A stretch of 64,000 nucleotides of DNA. Source: Margaritifera margaritifera (Eukaryota; Mollusca; Bivalvia; Unionida; Margaritiferidae). The stretch is from assembly GCA_029931535.1 (NCBI GenBank), contig JAQPZY010000732.1:31001-95000 (forward strand), in the 5' to 3' direction. This document shows positions 25,555-37,900 of this stretch, one piece after another. Made by a program: the position numbers and the translations under genes. Under the pieces are notes generated by a model. The model searched no databases and had not been told where the DNA came from. It saw only the letters and a list, made by a program, of their open reading frames with translations. The first letter of the stretch is position 1; each line of letters starts with the position of its first letter.

Positions 25555-26549
25555 CTTCTAAGAACAAGATAGCAGTGATGATATATGTTATGGTTTCGTT
25601 TCGATACGTGCTTACAATGAGAAATAATTTCAGTTGCGAAAAATAAATATAAAACGGATTACCTGAAAAAATTCAGGTCTTCTAAATGCTCTAAAGGTTT
25701 ATTGATGGTGTATTCCAGTTTTAAAATATGACGTAATTGTTCTACGTGACAGAGCATTTAAGCATGTAACAGTTTCCATGACATTAGGTGTACAGTCAAC
25801 GGATTCAAAACTTGACTAACACGGTAAAAATATAATTTCGTATCTTTGGTTGAGAGATGTAAAAACGTGTTTTTTATATGTAAGTCTTAACACTGGTTCT
25901 GGTAAAACTCTTGCAGAATTTTCATGTCCAAATATTAATACTTGAATATATTTCAATTCTCTTCTATAGTTTTGAGTGACAAGTTGTCGAATGAAAGGCT
26001 TGAAATGATAAAAATTCTCTCTTTCACCATGACATTACGAACAAGAAGTCTGTTCACGTCTTAATGCTGGACATCTTTGTTGTCCAGTATTTATTCCACG
26101 ACATGTAGCACCAAATGCAGTCCTATGAACACGTGATCATTAGTAATCCCATTTGTAACTTTTAAGTCAGAGATTATAATCATTGTGCTCTATATCGTCA
26201 TTTCCATAATGTGATATTGCGTTATTAACTGTGTGTGATATAAGCGGGATTGCGTTTAATTGTCGACGTGCATTTTCATATTTCACAAATTATATCATCA
26301 ATAAAAAGTAAATTGATGCTGTGAATTAGGGATCTATCATTCCTTCCATTACAGGTACGATTAGTCGTCATCTAAAGGTAACTATATTGTATATATCATT
26401 AGCTGCATCCTAATAGTTTTTGTGGTTCTAATAGCAATCAACAACCTGTCTTCAGATGAAAGTCACGTTTGCATGATAACGTTATTGAGATGGATGCAAG
26501 TCAATTCTTTATTTCTCATAAATCTTGTCACTTTTTATGCATACACACA

Positions 26550-26755
26550 TGTATGTATTTATGTATGTATGTATGTATGTATGTATCTATGTATGTATGT
26601 ATGTATGTATGTGTGTGTGTATGTATGTATGTATGTATGTATGTATGTATGTATGTATGTATGTATGTATGTATGTATGTGTGTGTATGTATGTATGTAT
26701 GTATGTATGTATGTGTGTATATATGTATGTATGTATGTATGTATGTGTGTATGTG

Positions 26756-26787
<32 letters not shown>

Positions 26788-26940
26788 TGCATGTATGTAT
26801 GTATGTATGTATGTGTGTGTATGTATGTATGTATGTATGTATGTATGTATGTATGTATGTATGTATGTATGTGTGTATGTATGTATGTATGTATGTATGT
26901 ATGTATGTATGTATGTATGTATGTATGTATGTATGTATGT
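26550..26940. repeat. ATGT tetranucleotide microsatellite, about 390 bp
   Basis: Near-perfect GTAT/ATGT units are interrupted by GTGTGT, ATATGT and single changes. Long frames in all directions (YVCM, IHTY) are artefacts. Confidence 0.98.
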
Positions 26941-29914
26941 GCTGTATTTGTTTGAAACAATTTTTAGAAAGTTCTTTTCAAGAAAATAGCTGAACATTTG
27001 TTTATGCCCAAGGAGTCCTTATAGTGAAATAGTGACACGAGTCCTTTTAATGGACATTGTCTCGTTCTTCTGAGATTTCTAACGTGTTTAGCGCAAGATT
27101 CATTATATGTATTTAATATAAATGATTAAATATTTTCAAGTACCTGCATGCTTACAAGATTAGGAATCTTAAACTTTATTTTGCTTAAATTCACCGTGCG
27201 GATGTGCGTTCGTAGTTTTCTTGCATGGCTTTTGACTCTGGACAAGACTAACATTTTCCCATGATGAAGGGCCATTTATTCAACACACGTCATTGAGGAT
27301 CTTTTGGGTGCTTCTGGAGACAGAATCGCGTTCACAAACTAACTACACAAAGACTTAGACAATTTTGTATGACAATGTAACCTCATCAAAAGGCATTGCT
27401 TTCTTGGTGATAGTAACTTGCAAATTTATAAAACTTGAAGAGGATAAGATACAATCTATGATTGTATTATATTTATAGTTTGCTGTGCAGGGTGTCATCT
27501 GCCATATACGACTAGGGCACGAAGCTTTATATACATCTATTTATCAGAACGATGGAAGAGCATCACGTGGTTTTTTATTGTTGCAAGGAGTGCCTAATTT
27601 GCATGAAAACTTACACGCAAAAATACATAACATGAAAACACAATTAAAACATAATGACACATGAATACATTCGTGTGTAATCATCTTACTGTGAATTTCA
27701 TCCCATTCCTCCAACAAGTTATCTTATTTTCCGTCGATAAATTCTGATATATGGAACATTCATTGATGCATGTTTGTAAAAGCTGAACGTGCGTAGAAGA
27801 TGCCGGTCAAATTTTGTAAGAATTTTACATCGGGACAACTCGAGCTTAATTGATTTCATATGTTCAGCCTAGTGATCAGGAGTAGATGTCCTTCCGCGAA
27901 AAATTGGAACACAACCAGATAAAATAAAAACTTTCAGATATAACGCATCTATGCACATCAAAGTAAAGCAGGTGTCATGGCCTAATAAGTACACAGAATA
28001 GTATGGCAGGTGAGACAGTTTAGTTTATGGGACCATTACAAAATGTATGCATATAGTTTAGCAAACGTTTATCCAAGTTTACATCTACAACTAAAAAAAT
28101 AAAAAATCTAACTGAACATTTTCCTTACGTTCCAATGACAATTCATTTGAAGTCGTCAAAGAGGTATACATTCTAAAATACGGATACAAAGCAATACAAA
28201 GAATGTTTTTTCTTTCTTTCTTTCTAATAATGAATCTAGAGGATTGTAGTACAGTATAACCTCTTTTTTATCCACGCCTAGTTTATTCTGAACCTCTCGT
28301 GTTTATCTAAAAAATGAGCAGATTTATTTAGTCGTAAACTCTTTCAGTTCTTTCGTATTCACCGAGTAATTCGGGCAAACGAGATTATACTGTATATAGA
28401 AAGCTAAGCTATAGTGAAAAATATACACAGGTCTGTTCCTGGTGATGATGTAGAAACTTGAGCTTCATTGGAAGTCTCCTTTTTCTTGATATCAGAATTC
28501 ACCTCTGGTAGAGAAACCATTATGACCAAATAGATCAGAGAGTTATAATTCGTTGCAGGCAGGAATAAACCTAAGCCGCGAGTAGCAACACATATTGTCT
28601 AGCTCTTATGCCCCAGCGCCTTAACATACCGGTGATGCCTTATCCCCAAACAAGGGATGGAACAAGGTTAAAGGTAAGGACTCGAGGTACATGAGAACTC
28701 ACTCACTAAGCAAGCGGATTTTAACACTCAGTTATATACAACCTTAATGAACCAAATTACGAACCTTAAGTTAAGAACAAACAGATTAAAAACCATTCAT
28801 GTACTGAAAATAACAATTTCAATGGATGTGGTATTATCTGGTAGACAATGACATTTATCTTGTAGATCACTGACATATATGAACGAATAAATTTGTTGGT
28901 TGCTTACAACTGGACGATTGGTAATCTGTAGTATCTTTTACTATTAGAGAAAGAAGTACAACAAATAAATTGATTTGATCGTGCAGTTTTTGTATTATCG
29001 TTGTTGTCCCTCCAACTTGATAGTGATATTTAAAATAGGCATCAAAGGCCATTTGTAACACGCGTGGAATTTATTAAAGATAAAAAAAATCAAGAAATTA
29101 AGTGTAAATTTCAAACAATAAAATATAAAGACGAATATTTGACGAAAAGAGTGCAGCCCCCCCCCCCCCAAAAAAAAAAAAAAAAATTCAATAAATAAGC
29201 GCGAAACAACCGGAACGTTTCCTAGTGTAAGTTCTTTACAGTTAAGATGGTTAAAATTATGCCTTGGAAGCGATACAATTGCAGGAGCTTGCGCGGGTTT
29301 CTATTCATGGACAACCAACAGGAATTTAATCCAATATATTGCTTCTGTATAGCGCCTCCCCCCCCCCCCCTCCACGATATTTCTGGATCCGCCCTTGAAG
29401 AATATCATTATTTTAATTGAGGAGATGATGCAAAATTTGCTAGTTTGTTTCACATGCAATACAGTATAACATGTACTGTCGCAAATTGTGACACGATTGC
29501 AATCAATTAGAAAGTTTGTTTTCACAGACGGTATGAAAAATAACACTTAGATTATATCTACCTTGACTATTGCCGTCAATCTTGCGTCAAGCTATTATCG
29601 TCACTAAAACATCCTAAAAACAATGTAATCTAGCAAAAGCTTTTAACCATAAGTTGGAAACATTCTATCATAGGCCTCACAATTGGAATGTAATAGTATA
29701 GTGTGCATCACTGGATGACCTACAGATAGAGAATAGCATTCTGAACAACATTTGAAAGACTATGAGCCTAGTAGGAACTAAATATTGAAACTTTTAATCG
29801 CTACAAGTTTCATTACTTGAATTAAAAAGTACAACCATTTTACTTCCTTTTTAAATTCCAAGTAACAAATGTGTATCTTGTTTTCTTCTGTTAAATAAAG
29901 TCTTTAAGATCCTG

Positions 29915-30245
29915 ATCAAGCAGCCACACTTTCTGTAAATCCTTCAGCATGTACAGGGGTTAGTTACAGATATCGTATTTTGGAGATGTGGTTGTGCTGT
30001 CTCGGGTAAGAGCCAGTAGGTCTCCTAGGTATCCATTGCACCTTTACCCTGCAGAAGAAGTAGTCAAATCGTAATCTGTCTTAGTGTATGAGTATGCCTT
30101 TTAATGTCTTCAGATATTTCATCTGGAAAAAGTTATAGTAATTAAAACCTTTCCATGTATGAATGGATGGATTAAATCCCAAGTAGACAAAAAAACTAAT
30201 TCATGATGTTTTTGCTTGTGCCACACGTCTATGCATGTATGTATG
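29915..30245 (+). repeat. Dispersed coding-like repeat, copy 1
   Basis: It contains PDQAATLSVNPSACTGVSYR in one frame at about 29,915-29,975. This aligns in protein and DNA with 61,935-62,110 (PDQTNAISVNLTASVRVSYR), and both carry CACCTTTACCCTG about 90 bp further on. A short ATGT run follows (30,233-30,247). No family is known to me. Confidence 0.55.
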
Positions 30246-31749
30246 TATTTCGATGAATATACGTTTATTGAAAAAGTATCAGTCACAATCTTGTTGCAAG
30301 GGATTATAGTATTCCATGCGTTAAATCAGAGTTTTAACAATTCCCATAATCTACAGTGTTGAATATTATGCATTTGTTATCATTTCCGCAAGCTTAACGG
30401 AGCTAGTACTCAGTTACGCGATGAACGCCTCTCGTAACATGTTTATGTCACCGCTATCGATCTATAGTGAAGAAAGGTGTCGTGATGGCGTCTGGGATTA
30501 ATATTGTATACGTCAAAATGTACCCAAACCTTTCTTCCCTCAATTTACATGTATTTATTTCAAAACATGAAATGGACATCAATAAAAAATATATATTGTG
30601 TTGCTATCACTAACCTATTGAGGTAAACATGAATTTAATACATTGAAGACATTCATTTTTAGGGTGCCTTGCTATTGCATTGGAAATATACGTCCTTTTA
30701 AATTTTTTTAAAAAAAATATTGCTTCAGCTACACCTCCGTACTATATATATTGCTTCCTATGATTTGTATTGTTTGTTCAATACTTTTTGTGTCTCTCAC
30801 TCTCAGCGTTTATGCGTATTAATGCGTCATTTAATTCAGCGTTGAACAGAGATGTCACAAAGATGTATCAAAATTGAAGGATATAAGAGCGTAAAGTTAA
30901 GGGAGTTTTTGAATTTGTTGACAATTATTTTTTCTGTCAGTTGCCCAATCGTAAGGTTATATTTTAAAACACGTGACTGTGGAAAGTATTTGAAATTTCC
31001 TCGTGGGAAAATCATTACATATATAACAAGACGTACCTGATACTCTTGCAAATAAATAAAGTTATGCGAAACATCATAATAATTTTAATTAAAACTTACA
31101 CACTTATACTGATGCTCAGGTGTAAAACATTATCCGTTTGACACGTCTATGCTGCAATAAATAAATTTGTGAAAGATATTGTAAAAAGTATGAAGATAAA
31201 CAAGTACATATATTATTATTTGAAACTCTAGCAAAAGTTTGGAGGAAAAAAAAATGAAATTTTAATATAATTTTCTTTTAATAAAATAATTGCACTGAAA
31301 TAATCGCAGTCTCAATCTATTTGCAAGTTTTTCCTGCTCATCTAATCGTAGGAGACTTACGTAGCAAGGGAAGATCTCGTCTGATGAGCCATGTCTGCTT
31401 ACTTGGACTAAAATCTTGCCTCTGTATTCTGTCCTAATATTCAAGTTATTCAGACTAGCTTATGTGTCTTTGCTAAGATGACTTTTCTGAGCTACAAAGA
31501 GAAACAATTAATATTTGTCAGGGTTTGGAAGTCAGCTGATTATGTTCCTGCACAGCACAAAGGGGGAAAAATACATATATATCAATTTATGCTCATGATA
31601 TAAGACATATAATATTGTCGAAAGACATGGGTAATTTGCTATCAGCCTTTTTTACTGGTTATTGACTGACGAATAAATCGGCCCAGATGATGCCTAATAA
31701 TTTAAATTGAATGCAAAATATAAGAACAAAAACATTTTACTTGGATGGC

Positions 31750-33490
31750 GTACTGCGGTAGTAGCCTCTAGCACTTTAGCCTGTAACGGAACTCCCATGT
31801 TAAACGAGGTAAAATCTGTATAGCCTCTTACGAAAATTTAACATTAGGCCGCCATTTTGAATGTATAGCGTCAACATGTAATAAAGGGGGTAAAGATTTT
31901 ACATGATTTATAATGCGGATCTTAGAATGGTAGGGGGTTAGGGAAGTTATTTTTATTGATAGTGGATTTAAATTCTACTTGTATACCCCTTCTTTTACAT
32001 CCTATCTTGTGTGAATGGGATTGTAGTTTGGTTTAAACTAGGAGCGTAGAGGAGAGTAGGCGCATTATAGATGGGGGTAGAGATTTTCACTTTGTTTATA
32101 AGGGGTATAATAGGGTGGTAAGGGGCTAGGCAAGTTAGTTTTGTTCATAATGGATTTTTTAAAAAATGTTATACTCCTTCGTCTACACCCTATCCTGTGT
32201 GAATGGAATGGTAGTTTTGTTTAGAATAGGAGGGAAGAGATGATATATACAATATAGATTGGGGGTAGAGATTTGTTTTTTTTTATAATGGGGATAATAG
32301 GGTGGTACGGGAGATAGAGAAGTTATTTTTGTTTTGACTTGATTTAAATTCTATTTTATACCCCTTCTTTTACATCCTACTCTGTGTGGTCAGTAGATGA
32401 GTGGGTGCTAGTCCCTCTAAATGGAGAAAGAGAGGTTTTATAGGCGGATATGAATTTTATTTTGTTTATAAGGGGGATCATATGGAGGTAGGGGGCTGGG
32501 GAAGTTAGCTTTGTTTATAAGGGATTTAAATTCTAATTTGTATACTCCTCCTTTTAGAGTATACCCTGTTTGAATGGGATGGTAGCTTAGTTTAAAATAG
32601 GAGGGTGGGGACATTATAGGTGGGGTCGAGATTTATCCTTTATTTATGAGGGGGATCATTTGGTGTAGGGGAGATAGTGAAGTTAGTTTTGTTTATAAGG
32701 GATTTAAATTATATTTTATACCCCTTCTTCTACATCCTTCAATGTGTGGTCAGTAGCTTAGTCGGTGCTGGTCTCTCCAAACGGAGGTAGGGAAGTTATA
32801 GGGGGATAGGATTTTTACTTTATTTATAAGGGGAATCATACAGCGGTAGGGGGCTAAAGATGCTAGTTTTGTTTATAAGGGATTTAAATTATATTGTATA
32901 CCCCTTCTTTTACATCCTACCCTGTGTGGTCAGTAGATGAGTGGGTGCTGGTTCCTTCAAACAGAGATAAGGAAGTTATAGGGAAGTTATAGGGAATAGG
33001 AGTTTTGCTTTATTTTCATTAGGGATCATAGGGTGGTAGGGGATTTGTGATGGGGATCATAGGGTGGTCGGAGGGATAGGGAAGGTATTTTTATTTATGA
33101 GGGATTTAAATTCTATTTTTATACATCTTCTTTTTATCCTGTGTAGTCAGTAAATGAGTGAATATTGGTCATTCCAAAAGGCATTTTAAATAGTAGATGT
33201 AGTTGTATCATTGCATTGCTTGTTGTAGACCAGAAAACATACACATGATAAACCTATACTCATTTCAGTTAGAGGGCAGACAGACCCATACTGTTAAACT
33301 GTTACATTTCTAGCCAGGACAGACTCATCCTGTGAAAACCTATGAACAAATTGTAACATGTTGACTCTATACATTTCAAAATGGCGGCTTAATGTTAAAT
33401 TCCCTTAATAGACCATAAACATTTTACCCTGCTTAACACGGGAGTCCCGTTAGAGGCTAAAGTGTCGCGCTATACTACTTGCGGTATTTT
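31750..33490. mobile_element. MITE-like element with terminal inverted repeats and satellite core
   Basis: The left end at 31,752-31,880 is an imperfect inverted copy of 33,345-33,487. Both share TAC-GC-GTAGTA, CACTTTAGCCT, TAACGGxACTCCC, TTTAACATTA, GCCGCCATTTTGAA and GTCAACATGT. Between them lie about seven copies of a roughly 180-bp unit. There is no transposase coding, so it is non-autonomous. The target duplication could not be set because the outermost bases are diverged. Bivalve genomes are known for small elements with tandem-repeat cores, which fits. Confidence 0.8.
31885..33170. repeat. About 180-bp satellite, seven copies, inside the MITE
   Basis: The marker GGATTTAAATT recurs at about 31,967, 32,340 (as GATTTAAATT), 32,522, 32,700, 32,880 and 33,108, with a diverged copy at 32,153. 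Spacings are about 178-187 bp, except a last unit of 228 bp. Each unit includes ATACCCCTTCTTTTACATCC, AGGGTGGTAGGGG and TTTTGTTTATAAG. Confidence 0.9.
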
Positions 33491-34389
33491 GCGATACAGG
33501 TCAGTGTATAAAAAAACTTCCTCTTGAATAACAACAACCAATAAGCTATTGTAACTTACGGAATTGCATAAAAAGTATCCAACTCTTTAAACACTTCCGT
33601 TGAGTTGTATTGACCTAATTCGAAGCCAAACGATCTGTATGGTCAGGCAGATTGTTGGTTGCATGTGCATTAACCTGATGTACGTTTTCTAATGACAAAA
33701 TCGCACACATAACATTAACTTAGGCTACAAAAAGCTCGATATTTGTATAAATTACGTAAATATATCATGAAAGCATATTGTAACAAGAATAAATGCATCT
33801 CCTCTTCGTCAGTATTAAAACAGAACTTAAACAATGTGTGACGGAGAGACGAACGGAGAATAATACATTTATTTTTCACTTCCACATTCGTGGCGGGGCA
33901 TAAGAAATGTGTCTAAACCAGCGCAAAATGTTAGAGTTAAAATTACTTCTACTCATAAGAAAAAATAAATAAAAATAAATAAAAGCTCTTGTACCGTCGG
34001 ACAATTATTCTGCTAAGAGTCAAGTAGAGTTACTAAAAATATGTAGACATAATTAAAAATGTCATTCAATACCAATACGGCATTTAGAAAAGGATATATG
34101 TACTAATTAGTAACAGCTCTCTGATGTGTTTCGAAATAGACTTGTACATGTTGCATTCTGGGATTTGTGTGACTGATAGTAATAGTAGGTTTATTACTCA
34201 TATGATAACGAAGAAACAAGTAAAATGCATAGAAGACGTTATCGAGACCCCAGACTAAGCTTTCGTAAGTAGTATAGGGAGACATAAAAGACCCAAAGGG
34301 AAATCTTATGCTAAATTCCCATAAAGGTTTATAGACCCAAACGAGAATTCAACATGGGAAAAGTTTGATGACCCAAACGGGAATTTAAC
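33491..34389. other. Stretch between MITE and Polinton remnant
   Basis: AT-rich with no gene. From about 34,280 there is a GACCCAAAxGGGAA motif repeated three times (ACCCAAA at 34,291, 34,335 and 34,371). These may be the first decayed Polinton sequence. The Polinton terminal repeat could not be found. Confidence 0.5.
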
Positions 34390-34619
34390 ATTGTACGACG
34401 AAACAAAGCAACGACCCCAGAATTCAGAAAGTCAAGGATACCAAGTGATAGAAATGTGGTAACACGACTACGATCGACGTTTCAAAACCGACCAAGAACT
34501 TAAAAGCATTGAAGAAGAGTACGACGTGGTGAACGTCGAACCTTGGAATCCACGCGACAGTTTGTTTGGAGGACGAACCAATGCTGCACGCTTGCTGTAC
34601 GACGTGAACGAATCTCAGG
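34390..34619 (+). pseudogene. Polinton PolB, N-proximal fragment
   Basis: One frame reads SESQGYQVIEMW, an in-frame stop, then YDRRFKTDQELKSIEEEYDV and VNVEPWNPRDSLFGGRTNAA. GYxVIEMWEHDW and the PRDxxFGGRTNA motif are signatures of Polinton family B polymerase just before the motif A palm block. The fragment stops at LYDVNE. The following motif A part (D-x-x-SLYP), about 120 codons, is deleted before the sequence resumes at 35,442. The exonuclease-domain N-terminus is not recognisable upstream. Confidence 0.85.
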
Positions 34620-34620
34620 C

Positions 34621-35439
34621 GTTACGACTCTATGGTCTAAGAAAAATGTAACAGAAAGAAAGTGAAACGAACAAAGCAAGTAAATAATCAACAAGCAATT
34701 TATTTCTAGACAATTAAGGTGAAAATTCAAAAGACACTTACAGGAATGTGAATTAAAATCCAAATAATCCAATAATCCTAAGTGTCCTAATCACAAGTCC
34801 TAACTATAGAAGGTTCCGAATGAATGACTATGTCCTTGAATGTGTTGATGTGCCAATAGTCTTTAATGTCCTGACGTGCCAGTAGTCTTTAATATGACGA
34901 TGTGCCAAAATGAAGTACTCCAGAATATCTTTAAAAAAGTTCACATAGATCCCAAAATGATCAGTTAAAAATCCAAATTCCAAAAGTCTATGAGCACTTT
35001 TATAATCCAATGAATATTTTAAATCATTCCTCTCTGAGAATTTTGAATTATTTTTCACAACTGTTATGGCTCTTTAAAAGACTGATATTAGGGTCGAAAC
35101 TGAAAAACTGTCAACTAAACATGGTATATATATAAAAATAGGTCACATGACAGAATGTTCTAGAATACTATATGGTGTATGCGATTTTTGACACATAACT
35201 CTAAAGGAAATTCTGGTTTTATCTGTAAACAAAATCAACCTTAACCTCAAATTGAATCAATAACTTGTTTACCAGAACCGTCCCTGAACTCAAATACTAA
35301 GTAAACAACCTAATTCAAGAAAAATTGCTAAACATGTCCACATTATACTTAGCATTAAGGTTCAAGCAAATATTAAAGTCAAGAAACATTTATAATTTCC
35401 TAAAATATTTATAATATTATACAAACATCATACATAATA
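34621..35439 (-). repeat. Solo LTR of the gypsy family, inserted in Polinton PolB
   Basis: The reverse complement matches the LTRs at 48,964 and 54,845 along its whole length, from TATTATGTATGATG to GAGTCGTAAC. The terminal bases have decayed (first base lost, TAACA to TAATA). The 5-bp CAGGC is duplicated at 34,616-34,620 and 35,440-35,444. No internal gypsy sequence is present, so an element inserted here and recombined between its LTRs. At about 819 bp it lacks the extra 37-38-bp repeat of the 5' LTR at 49.2 kb. Confidence 0.92.
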
Positions 35440-36310
35440 CAGGCTACCTCAACGAAGTTCTAAAATTGAAGCAGGAAGCTAGCGGCTATCCTTCTTGGCG
35501 TCAGACTCGAGAAGACAAAGAGACATTCAAACAACGGTACCGATCCTTAGAAGGCATCACTTTGGAACACGTAAACAAGAACGAAGGAATAAGATCGTTT
35601 GCTAAAGTTATGCTGAATTGTTTGTGGGGAAAACTAGAGCAACCTCCAATATTTTCAAAGACGGAATACTTGATAGATCCAAGTTGATACTTTCAACTCG
35701 TCGACGATAAAAGAAAACTTTTTAAACACGTGGAAATCATGTGAAAATTTGATTTTGGCGAATTACGAAGAAGTTCCAGAATTTTTCCAACACCCCACGA
35801 ATTTGAAAATGTTATCATTGCAGCTTACGTGAAAGCCAAATGCCCGTTTATAATTGTATTCTGTCTTGGAACCTTTAGAAGATCAAGTCCTTTACTTTGA
35901 GACCGATAGTTGCATGTACATTTCGACCTGGAGGCTATCACCCACAGACTGAAGACGAACGTTTAGTAGCTTTGACGGACGAACATCAGGAAGACACTAT
36001 TTTAAATTTTGCTAGTGGTGGATCTAGAAATTACCGTTACCAATACACAGACCAACAAGGAGAACTTCATACCAAATGAAAAGTAAATGGACTGACTCCC
36101 AACTATCGTACGAGGCAAGTGGCGAACTTTGACGTCTTAAAAAATGCCTCAAAGTCAGGACAAGATCAAGAGTTTCGTATCGAAACTTTGGATCTTAACA
36201 AAATTGTACGTTTGCAAGATCACCAAAATCGTCAGTCGACCCTTGGAAACGGTATATCAGACTGTCTATTAGAAACGAGTGCAACTTTCCGATGACAATA
36301 CATTACTTTA
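35440..36310 (+). pseudogene. Polinton PolB, C-terminal half
   Basis: It resumes with GYLNEVLKLKQEASGYPSW and continues GIRSFAKVMLNCLWGKLEQP (motif B region, usually K-LMLNSFWGK). After a stop near 35,685 it runs through EFENVIIAAY, VLEPLEDQVLYFETDSCMYI and, in shifted frames, RPGGYHP and KVNGLTPNYRTRQVANFDVL. Motif C is FETDS, where the family has the catalytic D-T-D-S, so the first catalytic aspartate is now glutamate. Frame changes occur at about 35,760 and 35,925 and there are further stops. With motif A deleted it cannot make an active polymerase. Confidence 0.9.
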
Positions 36311-36389
36311 CGGGCACACCGATCTAAGTGTAAAAAGTGCCAAAACAATTAAGAAAGTTCATTGTGAGTACAGACGCTGACGGAGAATT

Positions 36390-36920
36390 ATGAATTCTAC
36401 ACAGAAAAAAGACTGCTATCCAAATCCAGCTTCCTCTTTGTCCACAAGACCGTCAGAACAAAGTTCGTCTAAGATAGAAAATAGTTTTGTAGCTCCTGAA
36501 GATTATTTTCACATTCAGTTCACTCATAAAGTGACTTCCAGAAAAGTTAGAACGACGGCTTTCACGTACACAGTGAAATGTAAGGACTTCACGTCAGAGA
36601 TTCCAGCAGAGAAAGCAATTGTCTTCATTACGGACTTTTTTGACACATTGTTAGAGGAATTGAAGCGATAGTGTCAAGCTAAATATCAAGATCGTTTGAG
36701 TCTATCGATCTTTCACAACAGCTTGAAATCGCCTGTATGGTTCGAGTTTAGGACGCGGGCAGAATTAACTTCTTCCAAACTCTTGGAAAAAATTCAAGAC
36801 GTTCAATAAAGGAGAGAAGAGTTTGACATCACCGATGTAAAAGCAACTTGTGACATGACACATGTTTCACCTCCAAGTGAAGAAGACAATTATTTTACTT
36901 TATCTACTCGTCATGCTTAG
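36390..36920 (+). pseudogene. Polinton-associated ORF of unknown function
   Basis: The frame from 36,390 gives ENSFVAPEDYFHIQFTHKVT and ends its first part with FITDFFDTLLEELKR. After an in-frame TAG (36,669-36,671) it continues QDRLSLSIFHNSLKSPVWFE, TSSKLLEKIQDVQ, a stop, and REEFDITDVKATCDM, THVSPPSEED. Segments of this kind (a PxxFxF-RxxLTxxxLxxxIxxVxQS and F-I-xVxxV pattern) occur in invertebrate Polintons between PolB and ATPase, as far as I recall. I assign no activity. Its position between PolB and ATPase supports it being an element gene. Confidence 0.6.
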
Positions 36921-37201
36921 CAATAAGTGTGTATAGGAAGTTCGATACACCAACAGAGTTACGACTGGAAGGATGTACGTGACTAGAAAAGTCCTGGATT
37001 CGACGCTTGAATACAAGAGGTAGCTGATTATGCCAAATACGTCGTATGTGACTGATGAAAGAAAAGAAAAACATGACCTTTGTATGTTGTTCAAATGTAT
37101 TTATTTTTTGTTGTGTTACACTCTGAAAAAATTCATAAAATGTAGAAAATATCTTGTGTCATTGATGGAATCTCAGAATTCTAAACACAACTCAATTGTA
37201 A

Positions 37202-37900
37202 TTGCTGCATGCTCCGTTTCTCAAAGTCATTGACGAAAAATCAGATCGTCAGAGTTTGGAGGCACTGTATCTTTGCCATCCTGTCAACATGTTGATTGCT
37301 GCCTCAAGTGGTTCAGGCAAAACCGATTTTGTCAAACGTTTGATCGAACACAAATCAAAATTGTTTGATCGTCCTCCACAAAGTATCGCGTGGTGTTACA
37401 AAGAGTGGCAAACGGCTTACACATTACAGAGAGAAAGTCAAGGAGAATCCATTTCATTTGCAGAAGGAATTCCTTAGTCAAGCACATCTTGTCATCTTCG
37501 ATGACATGCTAAGAGAAGACGAAGAAGAAATTAAACTTCTGGTTTACAATTAAAGGATATAATTTGATTGCCAGTATTATTTACATTATTCAACATTTAT
37601 TCCAACAAAGGAAAGCGCATCGTACCATCAGTCTCAATGCTCATTATGTGGTATTGTTTTAAAGTCAAAGAGATAAATCTCAAGTGAAAGTATTAGCCAA
37701 ACAGTTAGAAACACCTTGTTTAAATTATGCGTCTAACACCACATGCCTATTTACATGTTTATCTAAAACCTACCACTCCCAATTATTTGAGATTTCGTAT
37801 GAATTTGTTTCACGATTGGTGTCAAGAAGGAGGTCCAGACATTTACATGTCATCTTTGTCGTCTGTCTAAAGACAAAAACTATAAAAACATCAATCACTT
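37202..37900 (+). pseudogene. Polinton packaging ATPase (FtsK/HerA type), frameshifted
   Basis: Walker A is visible as MLIAASSGSGKTDFVKRLIE (37,290-37,350), followed by PPQSIAWCYKEWQTAYT, the family's PxxIxWCYxEWQ motif. A frameshift near 37,440 moves the frame to FHLQKEFLSQAHLVIFDDML (Walker B, LVIFDD). After a stop at 37,551-37,553 the sequence continues with HLFQQRKAHRTISLNAHYVV, the sensor-like NAHYxVLFK region, and QVKVLAKQLE. Such ATPases pump DNA into capsids. Walker A and B residues survive, but the gene is split by at least one frameshift and two stops. Confidence 0.88.

Larger units (their letters stand above)
25555..31749. other. Intergenic 6.2 kb upstream of the receptor gene
   Basis: No gene was recognised. 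It contains the ATGT microsatellite (26,550-26,940), poly-C/poly-A stretches at 29,158-29,187, a poly-C dispersed-repeat end at 29,358-29,400 (GGATCCGCCCTTGAAG), and a coding-like repeat at 29,915-30,060. The receptor promoter should lie just above 25,554, but no convincing TATA box or initiator could be chosen. Confidence 0.6.

Noticed and set aside
26422..26997. Six overlapping long reading frames of YVCM or IHTY repeats
   Set aside because: They are produced by the tetranucleotide microsatellite in every frame and are not proteins.
29301..29546. Minus-strand frame with GGSRNIVEGGGGRR
   Set aside because: It arises from a poly-C tract and a dispersed-repeat end (GGATCCGCCC), seen also near 10.4 kb in related form.
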